DNA of 64,000 bases from Mobilitalea sibirica (GCF_015999265.1 NZ_JAEAGR010000018.1:1-64000), one strand, 5' to 3'. Positions 1 through 9,342 are shown, numbered from the stretch's first letter. Numbers and translations: made by a program. The notes: generated from the sequence alone by a model not told the origin.

Positions 1-104
1 TGTTGTGTGGTAACTCCAATTATAACTGAAAATAGGGGGTCATTGTTTTTTTTATTTTAAAAAGCTCTGTAACCCTTGAAAAATAAAGGGATCAAATAAA
101 AATC

Positions 105-124
105 AGTGTAAAATACTTTACACT
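105..124. promoter_or_regulatory. Perfect dyad upstream of pgsA
   Basis: AGTGTAAA, four bases ATAC, then TTTACACT form a perfect inverted repeat about 28 bases before the pgsA start codon. It could be an operator or a small leader stem-loop. The half-site does not match an operator I can name with confidence. Confidence 0.35.
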
Positions 125-151
125 AACCTCTGGTACAAGGGGGTATATAAC

Positions 152-736
152 ATGAAAATACTGGCAAAATTTAATAAGAAAGATTTATGGAGCATTCCGA
201 ATATATTATGCTATATTCGGTTTTTACTAATTCCGGCTTTTGTTATTTTGTATATCAAAGCGGATGAGCCCGGTGAGTATCTGCAGGCGGCAGCAGTAGT
301 GTTGATTTCCGGATTAACTGATTTTTTGGATGGTTTTATAGCCAGAACCTTTCACATGGTTACAGAGTTTGGGAAGTTGATCGATCCTTTGGCGGATAAA
401 CTGACACAAGCATCCTTGATTTTTGTTCTGGTTGTAAAGATTAAGTGGATGTTTTTACTGTTAATTCTATTTATAGCAATGCAGTTATTTATGCTTGGCG
501 CCGGTATTGCTATGCTGAGAAAGGGTAAAAGATTAAACGGGGCCAAGTGGTTTGGTAAGGTATCGACTACGGTGTTTTACGCTGTTATGCTCGTACTGGT
601 TGCAGTACCGAATTTGGAGATATCTGTTATTAATATCTTGATGCTGGTATGTGGTGGATTTTTATTGTTATCTTTTTTGCTTTATATCAGGGAATATCTT
701 AGAATGTACCATGAGACGAAATTAGCAGAGCAGTAA
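152..736 (+). CDS. pgsA: CDP-diacylglycerol-glycerol-3-phosphate 3-phosphatidyltransferase
   Basis: This integral membrane enzyme of the CDP-alcohol phosphatidyltransferase family most likely makes phosphatidylglycerol phosphate from CDP-diacylglycerol and glycerol-3-phosphate. The family signature D-x2-DG-x2-AR-x8-G-x3-D-x3-D is complete at about residues 57-82 (DFLDGFIAR ... GKLIDPLAD), supplying the metal-binding aspartates. Several hydrophobic segments follow and 194 residues is the usual length. The ATG has an AAGGGGG ribosome site. Other CDP-alcohol transferases share the signature, so the exact acceptor is inferred from similarity to PgsA. Confidence 0.88.
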   Translation: MKILAKFNKKDLWSIPNILCYIRFLLIPAFVILYIKADEPGEYLQAAAVVLISGLTDFLDGFIARTFHMVTEFGKLIDPLADKLTQASLIFVLVVKIKWMFLLLILFIAMQLFMLGAGIAMLRKGKRLNGAKWFGKVSTTVFYAVMLVLVAVPNLEISVINILMLVCGGFLLLSFLLYIREYLRMYHETKLAEQ

Positions 737-818
737 GATACAAGGAGTTATATAGGAATGATTCGGACAACAAGATTAGCGAATACTAAAACTGTTGTTT
801 CGTAGTAGAGAGGTTGAT

Positions 819-1001
819 ATGAATATGCATAGTTCACCGGATGTTGTATATAGTGGATATAACTTAGCGCCGATGAAGTCCGAAAGGTGCTGTCAGAATT
901 GTAAGCACTATGCGCCTACCGACGATTTAAAAGGGAAATGTTATGAATATGAAGTACTTCCATATGCCGGTTGTAACTTTTTTGAAAAAAAAGAAAACTG
1001 A
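819..1001 (+). CDS. Cysteine-rich microprotein, function unknown
   Basis: A 60-residue protein. The ATG at 819 is chosen over an upstream TTG at 795 because GAGAGG lies five bases before it. The C-terminal half holds CCQNC and then GKCYEYEVLPYAGC, a spacing suggestive of a small metal-binding knuckle. There is no signal peptide or membrane segment. A good terminator follows directly, so this looks like a real gene ending the pgsA transcript or standing alone. I do not recognise the family. Confidence 0.6.
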   Translation: MNMHSSPDVVYSGYNLAPMKSERCCQNCKHYAPTDDLKGKCYEYEVLPYAGCNFFEKKEN

Positions 1002-1008
1002 TTTTAAA

Positions 1009-1040
1009 ATACTGCCATAATGATGGCAGTATTTCTTTGT
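1009..1040 (+). terminator. Rho-independent terminator
   Basis: A 10-bp perfect stem (ATACTGCCAT / ATGGCAGTAT) with loop AATG is followed by TTCTTTGTT, just after the stop of the Cys-rich microprotein gene. Confidence 0.8.
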
Positions 1041-1082
1041 TAAACTAAAAGAGCGTAGGAAATGCTCGGAAAAGGAGAGTTC

Positions 1083-1778
1083 ATGAAAATTCAGAGATTA
1101 TTAATCATTCTGTTTTATTTATCATCCCATGATATGGTTAAGATTGATGAGCTTTGCAGACTCTTGGAGATATCCAAAAGGACTGCGTATCGTGACTTAG
1201 AGATGCTAAGGACAGCAGGTGTTGAGATTGACAGCTTCGTTGGGATGAAAGGAGGGATACGTTTATCTAAGAATTTTAACATGGATCAGCTGTTATTAGA
1301 TAAAAAAGAGTGGAGAACGCTAATCTTTAACAGTTTATGTATGGGTAAGTTTGGTCAAGCTAAATTTTCATCAGAAGCAAGAGAACTCTATCGCAAGCTG
1401 TCTACACTTTTTCCTGAGATTTCATATAGCAATGAAACGCAGCCCCGGATATTAATTGATATGAGTTATAAATTCCAGGGAAATGAATTACTGCAAAAAT
1501 TGAATTGCTTTGAGGAATCAATCGAAAAAGGTCATTTAATTCATATTGAATACGAGAGTCCTTTTTGCGAACATTTATCTACGGATGGGTACGTTGCACC
1601 CTATGGGTTGGTGAACAAGGTTGGATATTGGTATCTCGTCGGCTATTGTTATATTCATAATATTTTTAGAGCTTATAACTTAGCTTATATCAAAAAGGAT
1701 CAGATTACCAATCTGAGTTTTATCAGGGACCCTGCGTTTTGTTTGGAAGATTTCTGGGAGAAAAGTAATCCCAGATAG
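1083..1778 (+). CDS. HTH transcriptional regulator with WYL domain
   Basis: An HTH_11/DeoR-type winged helix fills residues 1-60 (ISKRTAYRDLEMLRTAGVEI is the recognition region), followed by a WYL-type ligand-sensing region near residues 145-215 (IHIEYES ... APYGLVNKVGYWYLVGYC). Such YafY/PafC-like proteins are sensors that control nearby or stress genes. The ATG at 1083 is preferred to that at 1062 because AAAGGAG is five bases upstream of it. The gene immediately precedes the beta-propeller lipoprotein in the same orientation, 46 bases away, so they may be cotranscribed. Its target is unknown. Confidence 0.82.
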   Translation: MKIQRLLIILFYLSSHDMVKIDELCRLLEISKRTAYRDLEMLRTAGVEIDSFVGMKGGIRLSKNFNMDQLLLDKKEWRTLIFNSLCMGKFGQAKFSSEARELYRKLSTLFPEISYSNETQPRILIDMSYKFQGNELLQKLNCFEESIEKGHLIHIEYESPFCEHLSTDGYVAPYGLVNKVGYWYLVGYCYIHNIFRAYNLAYIKKDQITNLSFIRDPAFCLEDFWEKSNPR

Positions 1779-1824
1779 GGGTCTGTACTGGCAACGGATA
1801 GTTAGATGCAATAAGGAGGATAAG

Positions 1825-2922
1825 ATGAGAAAGAGCATATGCTTCATTCTGTTTATTACGATTGCAGTGATGGGTTTATCTGCCTGTACGAATAAGACAT
1901 CAAATGAAAATTCCACAAAAGGTCAAACAGTAGTCGCAATAGATGAAAACATGAAAAAGGAAGAACAAGGTAATCAAAATGACACAGCGTTAAATGATGA
2001 ACGCGGGAGCAATTCAGAAAATGATGCAGTTAAAGATGGTACGGATCGTGAGAATGCAATTGATGTAGGAACAGCTGATGGCGACGGTAATCAGGAAGAA
2101 ATTATAGATAAGGAAGTGGAGACCATGGTGGAAGGGGAACGAAAAGAAATAACAGCTCGGTTGGAAACTTTTCTTGAAATGCCAAATCAAAGAGCCTTTG
2201 GTGTGGAATTCACAGAATCGGGACAGATGTATATTGTATGTGCCCCATCTGTTGGCAACGGTACCCTTTTTCGTGTATCGTCAGAAGGTGAAATGACAGA
2301 AATCTGTACAGTGGAAGGTCAATTCATAGGTCCCGGCATTGCAATCAATTCTAAGGACGAGATTTATATAACGGTTGGAAGGGCACTTAAAAAATATAGT
2401 GTGGATGGAAGCGAAGCGTTAATTTCAGAAGGCTTTAAAAATGCTTTTGATGTGACCCTAGATAAGGAAGATAATTTATATGTGGCTGATGAAACCGATG
2501 AAATCATTTATAAGATTTTACCGACCGGAGAGAAGGAAGTATTTCTGGATTTCACTCCTAAATCAGGGAGACGTTTTCAACTGGATGGTATCGAATATAG
2601 TCCCAAAGATGATTGCTTGTACATTGCCTATGGGACGAATGTCTATAAACATCCGATTACAAATACAGAAGAGGGTATCGGGGAACCTTATTATGAGGCT
2701 GAAACAGATCTTCGATGCCTAGCGATAGATACAGAGGGTAATGTGTATGTTGATACCGCTAATACGCTAATCGAGGTGGAGTATGATACATTAAATTCCA
2801 ATATCTATAAGATGGAAGGCAATAGTACGAATTATATCGGATTAAATTTTGGCAAAGGGGAGTTTGGAGAAAACATCCTATATATTACAACAGAAAAAGA
2901 GATCTGCAAATTCCAAAAGTAA
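1825..2922 (+). CDS. Lipoprotein with NHL/SMP-30-like beta-propeller
   Basis: The N terminus is a lipoprotein signal (hydrophobic core then LSAC, Cys at about residue 21), so the protein is probably anchored outside the membrane. Residues 22-105 are an acidic Asn/Asp/Glu-rich linker. The rest contains repeats of the NHL/SMP-30 kind, for example AFDVTLDKEDNLYVADETD and CLAIDTEGNVYVDTAN, which suggest a six-bladed propeller. There is no clear catalytic signature. AAGGAGG precedes the ATG. A binding or sensing role in the envelope is an inference. Confidence 0.7.
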   Translation: MRKSICFILFITIAVMGLSACTNKTSNENSTKGQTVVAIDENMKKEEQGNQNDTALNDERGSNSENDAVKDGTDRENAIDVGTADGDGNQEEIIDKEVETMVEGERKEITARLETFLEMPNQRAFGVEFTESGQMYIVCAPSVGNGTLFRVSSEGEMTEICTVEGQFIGPGIAINSKDEIYITVGRALKKYSVDGSEALISEGFKNAFDVTLDKEDNLYVADETDEIIYKILPTGEKEVFLDFTPKSGRRFQLDGIEYSPKDDCLYIAYGTNVYKHPITNTEEGIGEPYYEAETDLRCLAIDTEGNVYVDTANTLIEVEYDTLNSNIYKMEGNSTNYIGLNFGKGEFGENILYITTEKEICKFQK

Positions 2923-2958
2923 AGAAGTAACAGAAGTTACAAGTGATTTTTAACATGA

Positions 2959-3007
2959 ACGCACCCCGGATGATAGATTCTATTTTTATCCTATGGGGTG
3001 CGTTTTT
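2959..3007. terminator. Terminator between convergent genes
   Basis: ACGCACCCC pairs with GGGGTGCGT across a 31-base loop and is followed by TTTTT. It sits between the lipoprotein gene (plus strand) and the 3079-4240 unit (minus strand). Confidence 0.75.
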
Positions 3008-3078
3008 ATATAGATAAAGCATTTTAAAACTCTCCGGTTACCGTCTTTTTTTTATGACAAGTAAAACGGTTTATCATA

Positions 3079-3351
3079 TTATTTCTTTGGCATCATCTTT
3101 CGAATCATCTCAAACTGCATTTTTTCTTTGGGAGTAAGATTTTTAGAGATTAATTCTATCATCATATCACTTTCATCTTTTGTAAATGTCAGATCCTGCT
3201 CTTGAAGCCTTTTGTTTGTATTCATTAAAAGAGGAATTAACTTATCCATTGGTTTTCCTTCCGCTTCTTTCATTAATTCCATTAAAATAGCCAGTTTTCG
3301 GGGATCTACATTTTTCAATTTAGGATTATTCGTCCATGAGGTATCCGCCAT
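3079..3351 (-). CDS. Hypothetical protein, 90 aa
   Basis: A small, highly charged, Met- and Lys-rich helical protein without signal peptide or membrane segment. It ends in MIRKMMPKK. It is the second gene of a two-gene unit, ten bases downstream of the 292-residue gene, with its own ribosome site (AGGAGTGATTTC before ATG). Both proteins begin with MAD and both have a Met-rich helical C-terminal stretch, hinting that they are related or interact. Family not recognised. Confidence 0.65.
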   Translation of the reverse strand: MADTSWTNNPKLKNVDPRKLAILMELMKEAEGKPMDKLIPLLMNTNKRLQEQDLTFTKDESDMMIELISKNLTPKEKMQFEMIRKMMPKK

Positions 3352-3361
3352 GAAATCACTC

Positions 3362-4240
3362 CTAACTTAAATCAGTTTTATTATTATCATCATATGACAT
3401 CGAATTGAAAAGCATGCTTAAGTTTTCGAAAGTACTTTGTTGCTCCGGTGGTATCATAGCCTTTAGCATTTCCAGCATACTTTTGTTGGAATTGCTGCCG
3501 GAACCTGACTGTGAACCAGTTTCTTTGGAAGAGCCTTTGGAAGAATCTTTTTCTTTGGCGGTTTGTTGGAAAGCAGAGGCATAATCCGAGGTATTGCTTG
3601 AAGAGCCTTCTGATACATTATCTGCTTGATCAACAGTTTGATTTGTATCCATATCAGGATTAATGTCAGATGTTGTATCCAAGTCGTCAGAATCCATAGA
3701 TGACATATTATTATATGCTGCAAAGTTTTCACTGTTATCCTCATTTGGATTGCCGGCATCGGAACCTGAAGCTTTGCCAAAAATCGATTGCAGATCAGAA
3801 AAAGAAGGTCCGTTTCCATTGCCAAAAATAGAAGCAAAATCGAATCCGGAGAAATTCCCCATTACGTTCTCGGCATCGGATGCTTCGTTAACATCACCGT
3901 TAGCAAAGCCTTCAAACTCCTGCATAGCTTTCATTGCAGACATATAGGAATTGTACATCTCAAACATTCTTCTTGCATTAAAGAAACCCAGAATTCTATC
4001 AATAAATGCTCTTTCATTATCATTGCATTTCGGTCTGATACCACTTAATAACGCTTCTAAGTCGAATTTTTGGTTTTCAAAGCCACAGGCAGCCAAACTG
4101 TTTGATCTAAAACTTCGAAAGCAAGCAATTAAATCATAAAGCTTTAGCATTAATATCATAGTTGGCCTGGTTCTTGCATCAATATACGGAATTGCAGCTT
4201 CCAGTATCTCTGTTGTGTGTAGAAAATTATTGTCTGCCAT
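3362..4240 (-). CDS. Hypothetical protein with Ser/Asn-rich disordered centre, 292 aa
   Basis: Residues 1-110 look like a folded helical domain (with RTRPTMILMLKLYDLI and FFNARRMFEMYNSYM). Residues 115-250 are low-complexity, rich in Ser, Asn, Asp and Gly, and probably disordered. The C-terminal 35 residues are again helical (MLEMLKAMIPPEQQSTFENL). No signal peptide or membrane segment is visible. GGGAGAAGCT precedes the ATG. The domain layout resembles an adaptor or assembly protein more than an enzyme, but I do not recognise it. Confidence 0.65.
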   Translation of the reverse strand: MADNNFLHTTEILEAAIPYIDARTRPTMILMLKLYDLIACFRSFRSNSLAACGFENQKFDLEALLSGIRPKCNDNERAFIDRILGFFNARRMFEMYNSYMSAMKAMQEFEGFANGDVNEASDAENVMGNFSGFDFASIFGNGNGPSFSDLQSIFGKASGSDAGNPNEDNSENFAAYNNMSSMDSDDLDTTSDINPDMDTNQTVDQADNVSEGSSSNTSDYASAFQQTAKEKDSSKGSSKETGSQSGSGSNSNKSMLEMLKAMIPPEQQSTFENLSMLFNSMSYDDNNKTDLS

Positions 4241-4436
4241 AGCTTCTCCCCAATAGTGTACTCAATACAGTATATTCACCGATGGAATAATGATGCACTA
4301 ATCAATGGTACAAAGCGCTATTAAGGTAGGAAGAGTTTAATATCACTAAGGTTGTTATATATCATAACTTATTTTTCACTTTGAGTACTTTCCTTTTTAA
4401 TTTTCGAAATATTTAATTGTTTCTTTTAATTTATTC

Positions 4437-4465
4437 TTGACACTATAATTTCCATCGATTATAAT
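4437..4465 (+). promoter_or_regulatory. Consensus sigma-A promoter for the liv operon
   Basis: A perfect TTGACA (4437-4442), a 17-base spacer and a perfect TATAAT (4460-4465) lie about 160 bases before livK. The 386-base gap (4241-4626) otherwise holds AT-rich sequence with no further clear feature. The long leader leaves room for regulation that I cannot identify. Confidence 0.82.
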
Positions 4466-4626
4466 CTAATTCATAATTCATACTATTCATACCAAAAAGG
4501 TATGAAATAATTTGAAAGGAGATATGAAGTCTTGAGAAGAAGAGAACGATGTTGCGGTATGGTGTAAAAACGGAATGGTAATGAAGGAAAAAACGAAAGG
4601 ATTATATTACGAAAGGTAGAAAAAAC

Positions 4627-5775
4627 ATGAGAAAAATTTTAAGCGTTTTATTAATTACAGTAGTTATTGTATCTTTGCTTGGTGGATGCTCTTCATCAAA
4701 TAAAAAAGATTCTGGCAATGGACCGATTAAGATTGCAGTGGCATTCCCGATGACCGGGGATAATGCAGAATACGGAAAGAGCTTTTTGTTGGCAGCGCAG
4801 ATTAAAGTAGATGAATGGAATGCAAATGGTGGCGTTTTAGGGCGTAACATTGAATTGGTGAACTATGATGATAAAAATTCCGGTGAAGAAGCAGCCTCCA
4901 TAGCTCAAAAAATTGTAAGTAATCCCGAGATCATTGGTGTATTGGGGCATTTCTCATCAGGGGTAAGTATGGTAGCTGCCCCTACCTATGAGGAGAATAA
5001 GGTGATAGAGATTTCCAATACAGCATCTCATCCGGATTATTCTTCTATAGGTAAGTATATTTTTAGAAACAACTCTGTTATTAGTAGTGAATTTAAAGTG
5101 ATTGAAGATATAATTACCAATGATCTATCATTAACCAAGGTTGGAATTGTAGCAATAAAGACGGATTGGGGTACAACCGCCGGAGCTATTGCAGCTGATA
5201 TGATTAAAAATAATCCTGGACTTGAATTAGTAGCACAGGAAGAGGTTCTGGAAGGATCCGATGATTATAGTCTGGCAATTGCTAAGCTTCAAGAAGCTGG
5301 AGCAGAAGTGGTAATCAGTGTAGGTATGTATTCCCTGATTGCTCCTTTAGCAAAGCAGTATAAAGCCGTTGATCCGGATATCCAGGTAATCGGGTTATCC
5401 AATGCATATGCTCAACAGTTAATTGAACTTGGTGGCGAAGCAGTGGAAGGTATTATATTCCCTGTAAGTTTTTATGCAGATTCCGATGAGGAAGCAGTTA
5501 AGCAATTCGTTACTGCGTATGTAGAAGAATTTGGTAGTGAGCCCTCAGCTTTGGCAGCGCAAGCTTATGACTCTATTGGTATTCTCTTAGAAGCAGTAAA
5601 GCAAAACGGCTCATTGGATAAGGAAACGCTTAGAGATACATTAAATTCAATTACCTATCAAGGAATTACCGGTGAAACTAAATTCGATGAAATCGGAGAT
5701 GCCACGAAAGAATATACAAAACTAATTGTTAAGGATGGAAAATTCGTTCGTTATAATGGTAAAGCTGCCCAGTAA
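4627..5775 (+). CDS. livK: Branched-chain amino acid ABC transporter, substrate-binding lipoprotein
   Basis: Periplasmic-binding-protein-type receptor (Peripla_BP_6/LivJ-LivK family), here a lipoprotein: a signal peptide ends in LLGGC (Cys 21). The mature part starts with PIKIAVAFPMTGDNAEYGKSFLLAA, typical of leucine/isoleucine/valine receptors, and contains VVAAPTYEEN-like and FSSGVSMVAAP segments that line the amino acid pocket. 382 residues is normal. It is the first gene of a five-gene liv operon; amino acid specificity within the group cannot be read from sequence. Confidence 0.92.
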   Translation: MRKILSVLLITVVIVSLLGGCSSSNKKDSGNGPIKIAVAFPMTGDNAEYGKSFLLAAQIKVDEWNANGGVLGRNIELVNYDDKNSGEEAASIAQKIVSNPEIIGVLGHFSSGVSMVAAPTYEENKVIEISNTASHPDYSSIGKYIFRNNSVISSEFKVIEDIITNDLSLTKVGIVAIKTDWGTTAGAIAADMIKNNPGLELVAQEEVLEGSDDYSLAIAKLQEAGAEVVISVGMYSLIAPLAKQYKAVDPDIQVIGLSNAYAQQLIELGGEAVEGIIFPVSFYADSDEEAVKQFVTAYVEEFGSEPSALAAQAYDSIGILLEAVKQNGSLDKETLRDTLNSITYQGITGETKFDEIGDATKEYTKLIVKDGKFVRYNGKAAQ

Positions 5776-5816
5776 TTCTTAGGCACAAACGATAGCCATC
5801 ATAAAGGAGCTTAGAT

Positions 5817-6692
5817 ATGATTTTACAACAGATTTTCAATGGCCTATCTTTAGGAATGGCATACGCCCTGATTGCAGTGGGATATTCCCTTGTATTTGGT
5901 ATACTGCGTTTGGTAAATTTCTCTCATGGTGCAGTATATGCCTTTGGTGCCCATGCTGTTATATTCTTTATAGGATATCATTTTGGATTAATACCGGCAA
6001 TCTTACTGGGGGTTTTACTAACAGGTGCTCTTGGAGTTTTAATTGACAGGGTGGCGCTATATCCCCTTAGAAAGAAAAAATCCCCAGGAATTTCATCCTT
6101 AATAACGACAATCGGAATCTCCTATATTATACAAAACCTTTTGATGATGGGATTTGGTAGTGAGAAAAAGCCATTTCCGAAGTTATTTGATAATCGTATT
6201 GTTCATATCTTGGGTGCCAGGATTAGTACCATGCAGATTATCATGTTCGTGACATCGGTTATCTTACTGGCGATACTTACTTTTCTGATTAAGGGTACGA
6301 AAATCGGGCTGGCTATGCGGGCAGTGGAGCAAAATGAAAAAAACGCGGGATTAATGGGTATTAATACGAATTTTATCATTGCATTTACATTTTTTCTTGG
6401 AGGGATATCCGCAGCCATCGCCAGTGTGCTGATCAGCGGATATTATGAGATATTATATCCTACAATGGGCTTTATGGTAGGTCTAAAAGCTTTTGCTGCT
6501 GCGGTTTTAGGTGGTATTGGAGTTTTGCATGGTGCAATCGTTGGAGGCCTGGTTATTGGTGTATCGGAGGGACTGGCTGCAACTTGGTTTGGATCTCAGT
6601 ATCGGGATTCCGTTGCATTTATTATCTTAATTATTGTATTAATCGTTCGACCGGCAGGCTTATTTGGACGGAAAGGGATTGAAAAGGTATAA
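5817..6692 (+). CDS. livH: Branched-chain amino acid ABC transporter, permease LivH
   Basis: About eight hydrophobic segments in 291 residues, starting with the family N terminus QQIFNGLSLGMAYALIAVGYSLVFGILRL (split here by residue 20). The C-terminal AAAVLGGIGVLHGAIVGG is the coupling region usual in LivH/LivM permeases. AAAGGAG lies before the ATG. It forms the membrane channel together with LivM. Confidence 0.93.
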   Translation: MILQQIFNGLSLGMAYALIAVGYSLVFGILRLVNFSHGAVYAFGAHAVIFFIGYHFGLIPAILLGVLLTGALGVLIDRVALYPLRKKKSPGISSLITTIGISYIIQNLLMMGFGSEKKPFPKLFDNRIVHILGARISTMQIIMFVTSVILLAILTFLIKGTKIGLAMRAVEQNEKNAGLMGINTNFIIAFTFFLGGISAAIASVLISGYYEILYPTMGFMVGLKAFAAAVLGGIGVLHGAIVGGLVIGVSEGLAATWFGSQYRDSVAFIILIIVLIVRPAGLFGRKGIEKV

Positions 6693-6695
6693 GAT

Positions 6696-7754
6696 ATGGA
6701 GAAAATTAGGACTGGTATAAATCGATTAACCGAAGGGTTTAGCTACTTAGAAACGAATGTGTATAAATACAGAATTATCTTATATGCCGGTGGCTTATCT
6801 TTATCTATGCTATTACCTGTGTTTGGTTTCTCACAATATATGACACGAATCTTTATTATGATAGGGATTTATACGATGTTAGCCTTAGGATTGAATATTC
6901 TGACAGGCTATACCGGCCTTGTATCCCTAGGGCACGGAGGTTTTTTTGCAATTGGCGCTTATACTACTGCGATATTAATGCTACGATTTCAGATGAATTT
7001 TCTGATTGCGGTAATGATAGCGATGGTCTTTACCGGAATATGCGGTTTGCTCCTAGGCTTACCGACGCTCCGGTTAACGGGTACCTATCTATCTATTGTA
7101 ACCTTGGGCTTTGGTGAGATTGTCAGAATGGTCATTATGAATTTTGATACGGTTACCAATGGAACTTTAGGTATTCGAAATATTCCCAGACCATCATTTT
7201 TTGGATTTGAATTAACTTTGGCAAATCATGGATTGTTCTATCTTATGCTGGTTTTGCTTATCCTTGTTACTTATGTTTGTATAGGAATACAAAACTCCAA
7301 TATGGGACGAACATTACGGGCAATCAAGGCCGACGAACTTGCGGCAGTTATGATGGGAATCCGTTCATCAAGATATAAGGTAGGAGCGTTTGTCGTTTCT
7401 GCGGTACTAACCGGTCTGGCTGGGGGTTATTATGCATCTCTTGTGTCTTATATTGATCATAATTCCTTTACCTTTGATGTGTCGATTATGATATTAAGTA
7501 TCGTTATACTAGGTGGTATGGGTACCATTCGTGGAATGTTTTTGGGCGCAGCTATTTTAGTAGCATTTCCGGAGGTTGCCAGACCGCTTATGGAATGGCG
7601 TTTTGTTGTATATGGTTTAGTTTTGATTTTGATGATGCGTTTTAAGCCACAGGGTTTATTGGGGTGGCGATCAAGATTGCCATACAAAATTCCGGTTCTA
7701 AAACGTTCTCAAACTTATCGGGAAGAAAAGGAAGCCAATAGGAGGGGGCGATAA
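6696..7754 (+). CDS. livM: Branched-chain amino acid ABC transporter, permease LivM
   Basis: The second permease subunit, 352 residues with about nine membrane segments. It has LNILTGYTGLVSLGHGGFFA near residues 64-83 and the coupling motif SIVILGGMGTIRGMFLGA near 265-282, both typical of LivM. It starts three bases after the livH stop. A basic C-terminal tail extends into the cytoplasm. Confidence 0.93.
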   Translation: MEKIRTGINRLTEGFSYLETNVYKYRIILYAGGLSLSMLLPVFGFSQYMTRIFIMIGIYTMLALGLNILTGYTGLVSLGHGGFFAIGAYTTAILMLRFQMNFLIAVMIAMVFTGICGLLLGLPTLRLTGTYLSIVTLGFGEIVRMVIMNFDTVTNGTLGIRNIPRPSFFGFELTLANHGLFYLMLVLLILVTYVCIGIQNSNMGRTLRAIKADELAAVMMGIRSSRYKVGAFVVSAVLTGLAGGYYASLVSYIDHNSFTFDVSIMILSIVILGGMGTIRGMFLGAAILVAFPEVARPLMEWRFVVYGLVLILMMRFKPQGLLGWRSRLPYKIPVLKRSQTYREEKEANRRGR

Positions 7755-7756
7755 CT

Positions 7757-8524
7757 ATGGCATATCTTGAAGTAAATAAAATCAGCATTCGTTTCGGCGG
7801 ACTTACTGCCATCGATAAGTTTGACTTTAAGGTTGAAAAAGGGCAGATTGTGAGTATTATAGGACCTAATGGTGCCGGAAAAACAACAGTATTTAATATT
7901 CTTAGCGGTATCTATAGAGCAGCGGAGGGAGAAATAACTTTTGATGGGAGAAATCTTAAGGATAAGTCCCCTCAGGAAATTGTCAGTTTAGGAATGGCAA
8001 GAACTTTTCAAAACATCCGCCTGTTTTACGATATGAGAGTGATTGAAAACGTATTGATAGGTACTCATATACGGACCGGATATCGTTTTCTTGACGGTTT
8101 GTTTCGTACAAAGCGCTTTCACCTTGAAGAAGGTGAAAAGATAAGATATGCGGCTGATTTACTAAAAACAGTTGGATTGGAGAAGAGAATTCATGATTAT
8201 GCGGATAATCTTCCTTACGGCGAACAGCGTAAGCTTGAAATTGCCCGAGCTATAGCAACCGGAGCAAGACTTTTGCTATTAGATGAGCCGGCTGCCGGTA
8301 TGAATCCGCAGGAATCGGAAGAGCTTCGACAGTTTATTCTACAACTGAAAAACCAGGGATACACCATATTGTTGATAGAACATGATATGAATGTAGTGAT
8401 GAATTTATCTGATTATATTTATGTATTAGACTATGGCAAAAAGATTGCGGAAGGTAAACCTCAGGAAATATTAGAAAATCAGCAGGTTGTTGCGGCTTAC
8501 CTTGGTGAAGGCGAGGTGGAGTAA
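7757..8524 (+). CDS. livG: Branched-chain amino acid ABC transporter, ATPase LivG
   Basis: ATP-binding subunit with Walker A GPNGAGKTTVF near residue 37, signature LPYGEQRKLEIARA near 154, Walker B LLLLDEPAAGMNP and the switch histidine in IEHDM. The AAGMNP following Walker B is characteristic of LivG. Length 255 is standard. It starts two bases after livM and overlaps livF by one base. Confidence 0.94.
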   Translation: MAYLEVNKISIRFGGLTAIDKFDFKVEKGQIVSIIGPNGAGKTTVFNILSGIYRAAEGEITFDGRNLKDKSPQEIVSLGMARTFQNIRLFYDMRVIENVLIGTHIRTGYRFLDGLFRTKRFHLEEGEKIRYAADLLKTVGLEKRIHDYADNLPYGEQRKLEIARAIATGARLLLLDEPAAGMNPQESEELRQFILQLKNQGYTILLIEHDMNVVMNLSDYIYVLDYGKKIAEGKPQEILENQQVVAAYLGEGEVE

Positions 8525-9291
8525 TGAGTCTTTTAAAGGTAGAGAACCTCTATACAAACTATGGACGAATAACGGCATTAAAAGGAATCAATCTGGAGTT
8601 ACAGGAAGGAGAAATCATAAGCCTGATTGGAGCTAACGGCGCAGGTAAATCCACTCTTTTGGCGTCTATCACCGGTACCGTTCCTGTAGCGAAGGGTAAG
8701 ATCATATTTGACAAAAAAGATATAACCCATCATAGACCGAATGATATTGTTAAATTAGGGATTAGTTTATCAATGGAGGGCAGAGGCGTTTTTCCAAGGC
8801 TAACCGTAGAAGAAAATCTGTTACTGGGAGCATATACCAGAAAAAATAAATCTGAGATAACAACTACAATAAGTGAAATGTATGAAATGTTTCCGCGACT
8901 GGCACAAAGAAGAAAGCAATTAGCAGGCACCATGTCAGGGGGAGAACAGCAGATGTTAGCAATTGCCAGAGCATTGATGAGTAAGCCGAGGCTATTGTTA
9001 TTGGATGAGCCCTCCCTGGGATTGGCACCAAATCTCGTGAAAATCATTTTTGACATGATTAAAGATATTAACCGGAAGGGAATCAGTATCTTATTGATTG
9101 AGCAGAATGCCAATATGGCAATGCGTATCTCCAACAGATCCTATGTGTTGGAAAACGGTCAGGTGAAATTGCATGGTCATTCCAAAGAGCTTATGAATAA
9201 CAAGGAAGTAAGAAAGGCGTATTTGGGTGAAATCATTGATCCGGCAGTGAGCAAAAAGGTGATTCAATCCTTAGCTTCTTCGAATTTATAG
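8524..9291 (+). CDS. livF: Branched-chain amino acid ABC transporter, ATPase LivF
   Basis: Second ATPase, with Walker A GANGAGKSTLL, signature MSGGEQQMLAIARAL, Walker B LLLLDEPSLGLAP and switch region IEQNA (Gln in place of His is the norm in LivF). The start overlaps the livG stop (TAATG), implying translational coupling. The C-terminal extension EIIDPAVSKKVIQSLASSNL is slightly longer than usual. This is the last gene of the operon. Confidence 0.94.
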   Translation: MSLLKVENLYTNYGRITALKGINLELQEGEIISLIGANGAGKSTLLASITGTVPVAKGKIIFDKKDITHHRPNDIVKLGISLSMEGRGVFPRLTVEENLLLGAYTRKNKSEITTTISEMYEMFPRLAQRRKQLAGTMSGGEQQMLAIARALMSKPRLLLLDEPSLGLAPNLVKIIFDMIKDINRKGISILLIEQNANMAMRISNRSYVLENGQVKLHGHSKELMNNKEVRKAYLGEIIDPAVSKKVIQSLASSNL

Positions 9292-9307
9292 CCTGATTCA
9301 AATGGAG

Positions 9308-9342
9308 TTTGTACCAGCTATGTTATCTAAAAGCTGGACAAA
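9308..9342 (+). terminator. Stem-loop after liv operon (possible terminator)
   Basis: TTTGTACCAGCT pairs with AGCTGGACAAA. There is no good run of T after it, so termination is uncertain. The rest of the 212-base gap to the next gene shows nothing else clear. Confidence 0.4.

Noticed and set aside
758-805. 15-residue leader-like ORF after pgsA with AAGGAG upstream
   Set aside because: Composition shows nothing distinctive and it ends just before the real start at 819; kept only as a note.
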